NCBI GenBank assembly: GCA_031289835.1
Contig: JAITOW010000054.1
Location: 1 to 7,797 of the forward strand
Direction: 5' to 3'
Origin: Puniceicoccales bacterium
Lineage (GTDB): Bacteria; Verrucomicrobiota; Verrucomicrobiia; Opitutales; JAIRKQ01
DNA: 7,797 bases
The translations under genes and the position numbers were made by a program. The notes under the pieces are model-generated. The model did not search any database, had not been told where the DNA came from, and saw nothing but the letters and a program-made list of their open reading frames with translations. Below, piece after piece: positions 1-6,908 of this stretch (the first letter of the stretch is position 1; every line of letters starts with the position of its first letter).

Positions 1-1536
1 AAACAATTTACTTAGTTGATCCTCAGGTTTTTGAAATTCATCCAGATATGTTTCCATAAGTCTACCACGAACTGACCAACCCCGTTCATTTCTCGGTTTG
101 CGCGTCCAAATAAAATCTCCGTTGCCGTTTATTTTTTCACGCAAAAAATCAGGACCAAAATCGTTGATCTTCTCCAAAATTGAAAATAGAAATGGCTCCT
201 CAGAAGGGAGAGGCGGGAACTCATCATAAAACCTCAGCACGTGCTCCAAAAGGGTATTTCCCTCCATATCAGGCCTAGTAATCATATCCCGTTGGACGGC
301 GACATCGAGCGTTGCAATTATGTCAAATATTTTTTCCACGAGACCATCTTTCTCTTCCTTACTTTCCGCATTCGCCAGATTACTCAAAATATGCATGAAA
401 ATAGACTGGCCACGATCGTCGACCTTTACAAATACTTCGGGCCTCGCCCGCGAAAATTCCTCAACCAAAGCAAACATCCGTCCTAAACCGAAATATTGGC
501 TATGCTTCATCATCTGCATGAGCAAAAACATGGCATACTCGTCAAAATTTTCACGTATGGTTCTTTCAAGCTCTAAAAAGGAAGCTTCAATCATGCGATG
601 CCCCCGATACCAAACTGAACTATCCCTTATCAGCCATGCCATATATGAGAAAACGCTCCTATTCCTATGATCAAGCTCCAAAAGAGCTTCCAATCGATGG
701 CTTGGTCTAAATGTCATAAGCATATTCAAAATCTGACCAAAAATTTTGCCGAAATAGCTTTCTTTCCTCTTTTTTGAAATATTTCCAAGATAATTTCCCG
801 CTTCCCTCTCCGCTTTTCCCATGGAAAGACATTCGAACACCATATATGTGAGCAGAGACATATCATGCACATCTCTGCTATCTATCTCATCATCTTCATC
901 GAGGGGGCTATAAGATGCCGTGCGTATTCCTAAAAACATATCCGATCGATCTCCAGGTCCAAAATCACTGGTTAGACGCAGAAGCCATTCCAAACACTCT
1001 GTGCCAAAGGTCGGACATCCTATTAAGTTTCTGATAAACTCCTCATTTTTGAAAAGTGTCAATCGGTGTTCCCGTGAGAATTCCCCAATTAAAGTAAAAA
1101 ACGTTTTCCATGCACCGGGACATGGATTTCCACCAATCAGAATATCAACGACTTGTGTAAAGTTTGAAACATGATCCCTGTCCTCCGCCATAAACCAACT
1201 CTCCCTGGCTTCTAGGGGGTGCTTCCTAAGATCTTCAAAAAACTCAGGGAGATCTTTTTCCACCATACAGCCTAGGGAGCGTGAATAGCGCCACATTGTT
1301 ATGGGCGGGAGTGGTTCAACCGTAACCGCAACCGCTGACCTGGACGACAAAGGCCGTGAAGAACTCTCAGTCAGGGATGATCTACCCCCAGATGAAATCG
1401 AAGCTGCTTGGGGTGGCTGTGTAATACTTCTACTTTGATCGGCTGCCGCTTGACCATCTGGCGCCGTACCAACCGTTACCGCCGGTTGTGCCGCTATTTG
1501 ACCACTTTCCGTTCGTTTTATACTACCCGTATTCAT
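1..1536 (-). CDS. Large helical-repeat (ankyrin-like) protein, partial, runs off left edge
   Basis: This reading frame is open for 512 codons from an ATG at 1534-1536 to the window edge, so the C-terminus is missing. The start is fixed by a GGAG ribosome binding site 8 nt upstream. Residues 1-80 are low-complexity, rich in Ser, Ala, Gln, Pro and Thr, with no hydrophobic signal peptide or membrane segment, and look disordered. From about residue 82 the protein is helical. Several stretches share a D-x-x-G/N-x-S/T-hydrophobic turn leading into a helix, loosely like ankyrin units: DHRNRSVFSYMAWLI (289-303), DDRGQSIFMHILSNL (373-387), DMEGNTLLEHVLRFY (423-437) and a weaker one near 482-498. Spacing is about 50-80 residues, longer than the 33 of classic ankyrin. 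No catalytic motif was recognised. The disordered N-terminus plus repeat body recalls secreted effectors of host-associated bacteria, but this is inference. Function unknown. The coding call is strong: a 1.5-kb frame without stops, with amphipathic protein-like sequence. Confidence 0.83.
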   Translation of the reverse strand, partial: MNTGSIKRTESGQIAAQPAVTVGTAPDGQAAADQSRSITQPPQAASISSGGRSSLTESSSRPLSSRSAVAVTVEPLPPITMWRYSRSLGCMVEKDLPEFFEDLRKHPLEARESWFMAEDRDHVSNFTQVVDILIGGNPCPGAWKTFFTLIGEFSREHRLTLFKNEEFIRNLIGCPTFGTECLEWLLRLTSDFGPGDRSDMFLGIRTASYSPLDEDDEIDSRDVHDMSLLTYMVFECLSMGKAEREAGNYLGNISKKRKESYFGKIFGQILNMLMTFRPSHRLEALLELDHRNRSVFSYMAWLIRDSSVWYRGHRMIEASFLELERTIRENFDEYAMFLLMQMMKHSQYFGLGRMFALVEEFSRARPEVFVKVDDRGQSIFMHILSNLANAESKEEKDGLVEKIFDIIATLDVAVQRDMITRPDMEGNTLLEHVLRFYDEFPPLPSEEPFLFSILEKINDFGPDFLREKINGNGDFIWTRKPRNERGWSVRGRLMETYLDEFQKPEDQLSKLF

Positions 1537-1544
1537 ATTCCTTA

Positions 1545-1548
1545 CTCC
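1545..1548 (-). promoter_or_regulatory. Ribosome binding site of the left-edge repeat protein
   Basis: On the minus strand GGAG lies 8 nt before the ATG at 1534-1536, within GGAGTAAGGAATATG. It is the only clear Shine-Dalgarno sequence in the window and decides the start of the repeat-protein gene. Confidence 0.75.
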
Positions 1549-1563
1549 AAGTTTTAGTTCTCT

Positions 1564-1594
1564 ACGGGGGACATCTGCTTTATGTGGACCCCGT
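1564..1594 (-). promoter_or_regulatory. Hairpin in the 5' leader of the repeat-protein gene
   Basis: On the minus strand ACGGGG (1594-1589) pairs with CCCCGT (1569-1564), and inside it ACAT pairs with ATGT around a 7-nt loop, with a 3-by-1 internal loop between the two helices. This gives 10 base pairs, six of them a GC-rich closing stem, in a gap that is otherwise mostly A and T. It ends 15 nt upstream of the GGAG ribosome binding site, so it would lie in the mRNA leader. No run of U follows it on either strand, which argues against an intrinsic terminator. It could be a translational control element or an mRNA-stabilising structure. The pairing is seen in the sequence; the role is inferred. 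No known riboswitch class was recognised. Confidence 0.45.
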
Positions 1595-1880
1595 TGTTTG
1601 CACGTAGGGGTATTGCGTAATATTGCAATAAAAAAGTAATTTTTTGAAAAATTTTATGTAAAATTTGGAAAATTTCACTCCGCAAAGGAACGACAATTAG
1701 CCAAAGTCAGGAATTTAAAAGCACTAAATCATTTAAATATTTAATAAAAATTCGAAAAATTAGCTTCAAAAATTTGTTTCCGATTTATGCCCCCATTTCC
1801 GGGACTTACGTTTCAGTATTCGAAAAGCAGTTTTGCATAGCCCCCTAAAATTTGACAGCAAACTTCAAATATTTCCGTCC

Positions 1881-2786
1881 CTATAGGGTAGCTTTTCGTC
1901 GCGTGTAGTGAGCATCGCGCCTGTAGCGCCTTGTCAGATCATTTGGCAAATTAAGGACTTCAAGGGTTAGGGTATATTTCGATGGCACGCTCTGCAGTAG
2001 ACATTCCTGCGCTTGTCTGTTCGGATACTCTTGCTTACATGGTTCCACCTCAATCCCTCGCACTATAAGCGGTATTTCGCCATTCCTCAAGCTATTTAAA
2101 AATTTGCGAAAAGTACCCGTAAAAGACTCAAATGTAAATCTGTACACGTCGGATTGAATATCTTCGGATTGGATTCTTTTTTCCGATGACACGAAGACAT
2201 CGCTGGACCGGGGATCCGTCGATGCATCATTGATACCGCGTTCAATGCCATCTACGCGCAAATAAACTGTCCGTGATTCGAACAAACATTTTAAAATCAT
2301 TTTGGTGTGTTCCTTTTTGCAATGAATGCGCAAGATTTCGCTACTAAGGGGTTGTTCCTTTTTATTGAAGTAGTCGCTGAAGCCAAAGGTGTAATCCTGC
2401 TCGTATGATATTCCCAGAGAATCACACAATTCGCGGCTTTGGGTAACAAAGTCGGAAATCTCAAAAAAGAGGGCTATATTTGTGGATGGCTGCACAATCA
2501 TTTCATTATCGCGCTCGCGTTTAGCCACGTTTAGCCAAGTGTCCGCCACAAAGTTCCTGTATTTTTGTATGTCACCGTTGGCCACTTGCTCAATTTGCAT
2601 GTATTCGTTCGGGAGCGTTTTTGTTTTATCCGCCAAAACGGCTTCCACACTTTTAACTCCTTCCGAAAGATTGACTTCCACGTGCCAATATTGGGCACAC
2701 CGCTTTACCAAAATTACCTCGCATATTGCAAGCAAAGCCAGGGTTATGAAGAACAATTTATGCCGTCTAAAAAATAGTTTTTTCAT
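1881..2786 (-). CDS. Amuc_1100-family pilus-like protein (PilO-like position)
   Basis: The 301-residue product has a short basic N-terminus, one membrane segment at about residues 11-27, then a likely coiled-coil stretch (about 38-95) and a soluble domain, which is the layout of Amuc_1100 of Akkermansia and of PilO-type proteins. Recognised family-like pieces are an FFEISDFV helix (107-114), FGFSDYF (134-140), a basic segment leading to KCLFESRTVYLRVDGIER (166-183), and the FRKFLNSL / VRGIEVEP / TLTLEVLNL pieces (226-280) that resemble the C-terminal ferredoxin-like part. It should sit in the inner membrane with most of the protein in the periplasm. The start ATG overlaps the stop of the upstream pilM-like gene as ATGA, with no Shine-Dalgarno sequence, so translation is probably coupled. 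Oddity: the tail after LTLEVLNL is very basic (residues 286-299). Family assignment rests on recalled pattern, not on an alignment. Confidence 0.72.
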   Translation of the reverse strand: MKKLFFRRHKLFFITLALLAICEVILVKRCAQYWHVEVNLSEGVKSVEAVLADKTKTLPNEYMQIEQVANGDIQKYRNFVADTWLNVAKRERDNEMIVQPSTNIALFFEISDFVTQSRELCDSLGISYEQDYTFGFSDYFNKKEQPLSSEILRIHCKKEHTKMILKCLFESRTVYLRVDGIERGINDASTDPRSSDVFVSSEKRIQSEDIQSDVYRFTFESFTGTFRKFLNSLRNGEIPLIVRGIEVEPCKQEYPNRQAQECLLQSVPSKYTLTLEVLNLPNDLTRRYRRDAHYTRRKATL

Positions 2787-4390
2787 TGTAAAATTTGAGA
2801 ATCTTGGTTCAACTTAATATCAAACGAAAATGTCAGCACACTGTTCTCCACGGGAGATATGACCGTGTTCACCGTTTCCGCCACACTATTGGACTGCCTA
2901 AGCGAAGTTAAAAACCGTTCTATGTCGCCGGCGACTTCATCGGATTTTTCCCGGTCGTCTATGAATATTTTCGCCACAACATGCACCGTATCTCTACCGT
3001 CATTGTCAATGAAATCATTCCACTTTAGGGAATCTATCCAGGAGGTTTTCAGAATCTTGATCGATTGTTGCAGGTCGCTGAATAGGCTAATCCAAGCGTC
3101 TTGGGAGTAGAGAGCCCCTTTGATTTTTACTATGGAATCGCGCAACCTGCGTTCGGACGTGATGGTTTCGTGATATTTTTGCGTATCCAGGGCGGATTCC
3201 CGCAACTTGGCTTCCAACGCAAGCTTCTTAAACTCAAGGAGATTTACCTTCTGCGAAAGCAATTTTAGCCCCAAAATGGAGGCGAAAACAACGGTTACCA
3301 TTGCAGCCATGTAGCTCGGGTGCCTGCGCTGGAACGATATCTGATTTTTGAAATCTTCCGAGAATAAATTTATCAGCTTAGTTTTGTTTTCCAATACGCA
3401 CGAACTCGCACCGACGTAGGCAAATATGTTGTGCGATAGTATATCCCGCTTGGCGCCATCGAGCGACTCGCCGAGGGCTCCCTCCATCACCTTGTTTGCA
3501 GTTTCTATCTTAGTATTTGCATTGAGCTCAGCGATAACCTCCGAAAAGGTCACTATGTCCATGCACTTGCCGCTTAGTATTATCCTTTTGATCGGAGACT
3601 GGTTAAATTTTCTACAGAAAAACAGTTCCGAACGCTTGAGCTCTTGCTGCATTTTGTTCGCAAATTGCCTTATGTAATACGTTATGAAAGTTAATCCCGC
3701 GGGGCTTTGACTCAATTTTTGTACATATTCCAGCTTTATTTTGCGCGCATCGGGAGCGGGTATTTGCTGGGAATTCGAAATTTGCCCATCAACCCAATCG
3801 AAGGCAAGTGGAACCATCCGCACATGCTGCACATTTTTTCCATTTACTGAAATCAGCGAAGATTCGCTACCGATGTGCAACAACATGGTGCTTTGGAAGT
3901 CTTTTACATGTTCCTGCAGGGCTATTGCGTCCAAAACTATTTCCGGACACAGGTAGGAAAAATTTATCTTCCGCCTTAGCAAGATATCCAATAGCCGTTC
4001 GGCAAAAATTCTCTGCATTGCCACGACGAATGCGCCATTGTCTTCCACTTCGCAGTGATATGTGTCCCAGATCCATTCCTCCTCACTGCCCGGAAAATTT
4101 CGCTGAAATTCAAACTTCAGAGCCTGCCTATGATTATCCTTTTCGACCTCTGGAAGCTCGAGATACTTGACAAATATTTTGTTGTTCGGCGGAATAACGA
4201 GTACCGTATTCAACTTAAAATCGGACGGTATCTCCTCGATCGTTTTCGAAAGCGCGGCCAACCATGCCTCATCGCCGCTACCATCGTGATGTATTGGGTA
4301 GGACAGTGCATCGGTGAACTTCCCGCTATCATCGAACATAGCAAGCGCCACATAATTTGTCCCGCACCGCATTATGACACTATCTCTCAT
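2783..4390 (-). CDS. pilM: PilM-like actin-fold protein fused to a PilN-like membrane and periplasmic part
   Basis: The 535-residue product is longer than a typical PilM of about 350. Residues 1-335 fit the PilM/FtsA actin-like fold: a first strand-turn VIMRCGTNYVAL (5-16), IPPNNKIFVKYLELPEVE (66-83), which is a typical PilM segment, a second glycine turn LLHIGSESS (170-178) and IILSGK (270-275). INLFSED (340-346) resembles the start of PilN. One membrane helix follows (about 360-378), then a charged coiled coil (380-425) and a periplasmic domain, so the chain looks like a PilM-PilN fusion, similar in plan to GspL. Such proteins form the inner-membrane platform of type IV pili or type II secretion. 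The Asp expected in the two glycine motifs is replaced by Arg8 and His172, so nucleotide binding may be lost. It heads a two-gene operon with the Amuc_1100-like gene. The start at 4390 keeps the first beta strand; Met7 would remove it. Confidence 0.75.
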   Translation of the reverse strand: MRDSVIMRCGTNYVALAMFDDSGKFTDALSYPIHHDGSGDEAWLAALSKTIEEIPSDFKLNTVLVIPPNNKIFVKYLELPEVEKDNHRQALKFEFQRNFPGSEEEWIWDTYHCEVEDNGAFVVAMQRIFAERLLDILLRRKINFSYLCPEIVLDAIALQEHVKDFQSTMLLHIGSESSLISVNGKNVQHVRMVPLAFDWVDGQISNSQQIPAPDARKIKLEYVQKLSQSPAGLTFITYYIRQFANKMQQELKRSELFFCRKFNQSPIKRIILSGKCMDIVTFSEVIAELNANTKIETANKVMEGALGESLDGAKRDILSHNIFAYVGASSCVLENKTKLINLFSEDFKNQISFQRRHPSYMAAMVTVVFASILGLKLLSQKVNLLEFKKLALEAKLRESALDTQKYHETITSERRLRDSIVKIKGALYSQDAWISLFSDLQQSIKILKTSWIDSLKWNDFIDNDGRDTVHVVAKIFIDDREKSDEVAGDIERFLTSLRQSNSVAETVNTVISPVENSVLTFSFDIKLNQDSQILQ

Positions 4391-4402
4391 CTGAAACTTG
4401 GC

Positions 4403-4430
4403 ATTTTATTAAAAATTTTGATTTAATCAA
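4403..4430 (-). promoter_or_regulatory. Candidate promoter of the pilM-like operon, possibly leaderless
   Basis: On the minus strand TTGATT (4430-4425) and TAAAAT (4408-4403) are separated by 16 nt and match the sigma-70 boxes at 4 of 6 and 5 of 6 positions. Only 12 nt separate the -10 box from the ATG at 4390. Transcription would then start about 5 nt before the start codon, giving an almost leaderless mRNA, in line with the absence of a Shine-Dalgarno sequence. The region is A+T rich, so chance matches are easy. Confidence 0.4.
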
Positions 4431-4508
4431 GATTACTTTGCCACAATTCTCAAGGAAAAATGCAAAAATTTTCTCGCGCATTTTAAGACTATTTTTAAAA
4501 CTTTTCCC

Positions 4509-5999
4509 ATGAAAGTTGAACGTAGCGCGATTAACCCACGTAGGGGTCAGGATTATCCCGAATGGTACCAACAGGTGATAAGGGCGGCGGATCTGGCTGA
4601 AATTAGTTCCGTCCGCGGTTGCATGGTGATTAAGCCGTGGGGATATGCGCTTTGGGAGAACATGCAAAAAACCCTCGATAGGATGATTAAGAAATCCGGG
4701 CATAGGAACGCCTATTTCCCGCTATTCATTCCCCTAAGGTTTTTCGAAAAGGAGGCCGAGCATGTGGAGAGTTTTGCCAAGGAATGTGCCGTTGTGACAC
4801 ATTCTCGTCTGCAAGCCGATGGGAAGGGGCATCTCATCCCCGCTTCTCCGCTGGAAGAGCCGCTGATCGTTCGCCCGACCTCGGAAACTATCATAGGTGA
4901 ATCGTTTGCGAATTGGGTAAAGTCGTACCGTGATTTGCCCCTAAAAATCAATCAATGGGCGAATGTTGTACGCTGGGAGATGCGCACACGCCTATTTTTG
5001 CGCACAAGCGAGTTCCTCTGGCAGGAGGGACACACCGTGCATTCCTCTCCCGAAGAGGCGATCCAAGAAACTCTCGCCATGCTCGAGATGTACCGTGTAT
5101 TTGCGGAGGATCATATGGCAATGCCGGTTATTTGCGGCAAAAAATCCGATAGCGAGCGGTTTCCCGGTGCCGTTGACACCTACTGCATAGAGGCGATGAT
5201 GCAGGATAGAAAGGCACTGCAGGCTGGAACATCGCATTTCCTGGGGCAGAATTTTGCCAGGGCTTCGCATATAAAATTCGTCAACGGGGAAGGGGTAGAG
5301 GAATATGGATGGACGACATCTTGGGGAGTGTCCACGCGCCTTATAGGTGGCCTGATAATGGCGCACTCCGACGATGATGGGTTAGTTTTGCCGCCGAAAT
5401 TGGCGCCGGTCCACGCCGTTATTTTGCCGATTTTCAACGAATCCAATAAATCCACGGTTCTGGAATATTGCGGCAAGTTGAAGCTGGAGTTGGAGGGAAA
5501 CATCTATAATTTTTCGGAGGTGGCCGTTGAGATCGATGACCGTGACCTGCGCGGCGGGGAAAAGTTTTGGAGCTACGTGAAAAAGGGCGTCCCCGTTATA
5601 GTAGAGATCGGAGTGCGCGATATCGAGGCGAATTGCGTGTGTTTCTCACGCCGCGATGGACTCAAAGATGGCAAGCAATCGTGCAGCCGGGACACTTTCG
5701 TTGCCACGTTTTGTTCACTGCTCGATGACATTCAATCGAAGCTATTCAACCGTGCGATGAAATATCGCGATGAAAACGTAGTGAACATCGATTCCGAACC
5801 CGAATTTTTTGAATATTTTAAAGATTCTGGCGGGTTTGCATCCGCACATTGGAACGGCGACCGTGCCATCGAGGAACGCGTTAAAAAAGAACTTGGCGTG
5901 ACCATTCGCTGCCTGCCACTGGGCGGCGGTGAAGGTGGAGTTTGTCCGTTTAGCGGAAAGGAGAGCAAGCAGCGCGCCATTTGGGCAAAAAGTTATTGA
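4509..5999 (+). CDS. proS: Proline-tRNA ligase, archaeal/eukaryal-like class (ProS type 3)
   Basis: The cytoplasmic enzyme charges tRNA-Pro with proline using ATP. Its 496 residues match the shorter class without the large insertion domain of E. coli-type ProRS. The start is supported by the typical opening RGQDYPEWYQQVIRAADLAE (12-31). Visible class II synthetase elements are RPTSET (122-127), the motif 2 region RTRLFLRTSEFLWQEGHT (159-176), TSHFLGQNFA (241-250), and motif 3 with SWGVSTRLIGGLIM (271-284) followed by DDGLVLPP (289-296). The anticodon-binding domain follows from about 300, and the C-terminal domain ends in AKSY, the terminal tyrosine typical of this class. The zinc site of archaeal and eukaryal relatives is degenerate: HWNGD and CPFSGK lack most cysteines, leaving Cys468 and Cys479. 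No Shine-Dalgarno sequence precedes the ATG. It heads the operon with fabD 3 nt downstream, and is divergent from the pilM-like gene. Confidence 0.96.
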   Translation: MKVERSAINPRRGQDYPEWYQQVIRAADLAEISSVRGCMVIKPWGYALWENMQKTLDRMIKKSGHRNAYFPLFIPLRFFEKEAEHVESFAKECAVVTHSRLQADGKGHLIPASPLEEPLIVRPTSETIIGESFANWVKSYRDLPLKINQWANVVRWEMRTRLFLRTSEFLWQEGHTVHSSPEEAIQETLAMLEMYRVFAEDHMAMPVICGKKSDSERFPGAVDTYCIEAMMQDRKALQAGTSHFLGQNFARASHIKFVNGEGVEEYGWTTSWGVSTRLIGGLIMAHSDDDGLVLPPKLAPVHAVILPIFNESNKSTVLEYCGKLKLELEGNIYNFSEVAVEIDDRDLRGGEKFWSYVKKGVPVIVEIGVRDIEANCVCFSRRDGLKDGKQSCSRDTFVATFCSLLDDIQSKLFNRAMKYRDENVVNIDSEPEFFEYFKDSGGFASAHWNGDRAIEERVKKELGVTIRCLPLGGGEGGVCPFSGKESKQRAIWAKSY

Positions 6000-6002
6000 T
6001 TT

Positions 6003-6908
6003 ATGAACATTGGTTTAATTTTTCCTGGGCAAGGTTCCCAATACGTCGGCATGGGGAAGTCGCTCTACGACGAGAATCATGCCGCTTCACTGATATTTGA
6101 ACTGGCAAGAAAGATTCTCGGTGAATCTTTTTTAAACACACTATTTTGCGGCCCCGAAGAGGATTTGACGGCCACAAATTGCTGCCAATCGGCCCTTTTT
6201 GTGCACAGCTACGCGGCGGTGGAAGCCATGCGCAGTTTGTATCCGGAAAAGCGAGCGGAAGTGGCCTTTGGTCTCAGTCTCGGGGAGCTCAGCGCGCTGT
6301 GCATCGCCGAAGTTTTCGACTTTGAAACCGGCTTAAAAATCGCTCACGCGCGCGGAAGTCTAATGCAAAAAGCTTGTGAAAATACGCGTGGCACAATGGT
6401 AAGCCTGATTGGCGGAATGTTCGACGATATCCTAGAAATTTGCGATAAAACCGGCGTTGAGATAGCTAATATGAACTGTCCTGGACAAATCGTAATCTCC
6501 GGTGAATACGATAGCATGCAATCGGCCATCGAAATTGCGAAGAAGATGTCTTTTAAGCGAATTTTTCCCCTGAAAGTTGCGGGGGCGTATCACAGCAGGC
6601 TGATGGCGGAGGCTAGTGCAAGTTTTGAAAAATTTTTGCGTGACATTGAATTCAACGATCCAAAAATGAAAGTCATATCGAATGTCACCGCCGATTTTGT
6701 AAAGACGGGCGAGGACGCTAAGCGTTTGCTGGTGAAGCAGATAGTATCACCGGTGCTGTTTGATAAGTGCTGCGAGCGGGCAATCCGCAGCGGTGTTAGG
6801 AATTTTTTTGAATGCGGCGCGGGGAAGGTCCTCAGCGGCCTGATGAAGCGAATCAATTCCGATGCAAACGTGGTTTCACTCGATAACATTGCGGATTTCA
6901 ACCTATGA
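6003..6908 (+). CDS. fabD: Malonyl-CoA:acyl carrier protein transacylase
   Basis: This cytoplasmic enzyme moves malonyl from CoA to acyl carrier protein, supplying the extender unit for type II fatty-acid synthesis. The 301 residues equal the usual FabD length (about 310). FPGQGSQYVGMG (7-18) forms the oxyanion-side motif. GLSLGE (90-95) carries the nucleophile Ser92, Arg117 (HARGSLMQ) binds the malonyl carboxylate, and the partner histidine is His197 in GAYHSRLM. The numbering of Ser92 and Arg117 matches E. coli FabD as I recall it. The glycine-rich CGAGKVLSGLMKRI (271-284) is the usual C-terminal signature. GLSLGE replaces the commoner GHSLGE, a variant I recall from Chlamydiae and relatives. 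After SPV (249-251) comes Leu where many homologues have Gln or Arg. The gene begins 3 nt after proS without a visible Shine-Dalgarno sequence and overlaps dapB by ATGA, so coupled translation is likely. Confidence 0.96.
   Translation: MNIGLIFPGQGSQYVGMGKSLYDENHAASLIFELARKILGESFLNTLFCGPEEDLTATNCCQSALFVHSYAAVEAMRSLYPEKRAEVAFGLSLGELSALCIAEVFDFETGLKIAHARGSLMQKACENTRGTMVSLIGGMFDDILEICDKTGVEIANMNCPGQIVISGEYDSMQSAIEIAKKMSFKRIFPLKVAGAYHSRLMAEASASFEKFLRDIEFNDPKMKVISNVTADFVKTGEDAKRLLVKQIVSPVLFDKCCERAIRSGVRNFFECGAGKVLSGLMKRINSDANVVSLDNIADFNL

Larger units (their letters stand above)
1537..1880. other. AT-rich intergenic gap with leader and small palindromes, no gene seen
   Basis: This 344-nt gap lies between the stop of the Amuc_1100-like gene and the start of the repeat-protein gene, both read leftwards. 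Much of it (about 1630-1790) is strongly A+T rich and full of stops on both strands. It contains the ribosome binding site and leader hairpin listed separately, a perfect palindrome TATTGCAATA (1621-1630) with a further TATTGC copy at 1611-1616, and an inverted repeat AAATTTTA-TG-TAAAATTT (1649-1666). CCCTATAGGG (1879-1888) is a 10-bp perfect palindrome overlapping the stop codon of the Amuc_1100-like gene. A promoter for the repeat protein is expected here; TTTTCA, 17 nt, TGCAAT on the minus strand is the best guess but matches consensus poorly. No convincing terminator was found. Confidence 0.6.

Noticed and set aside
320..670. Plus-strand frame of 116 codons opposite the left-edge gene
   Set aside because: It lies wholly inside the longer minus-strand frame, has no ribosome binding site and reads as a shadow translation.
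1601..1611. CACGTAGGGGT occurs here and again at 4537-4547 inside proS
   Set aside because: An 11-nt match is expected several times by chance in a window of this size, and the second copy encodes conserved proS sequence.
1649..1666. Inverted repeat AAATTTTA-TG-TAAAATTT as an operator site
   Set aside because: The stretch consists almost only of A and T, where such symmetry arises easily; no matching second site or known regulator motif was found.
1803..1880. Possible intrinsic terminator after the Amuc_1100-like gene (TTTGA...TCAAA followed by TTTT on the minus strand)
   Set aside because: The stem is only 5 bp, A/T-rich, and the U run is 4 nt, so it is too weak to call in AT-rich DNA.
4055..4426. 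Plus-strand frame of 123 codons across the start of the pilM-like gene
   Set aside because: It is antisense to well-supported PilM-like coding sequence and has no protein-like motif of its own.
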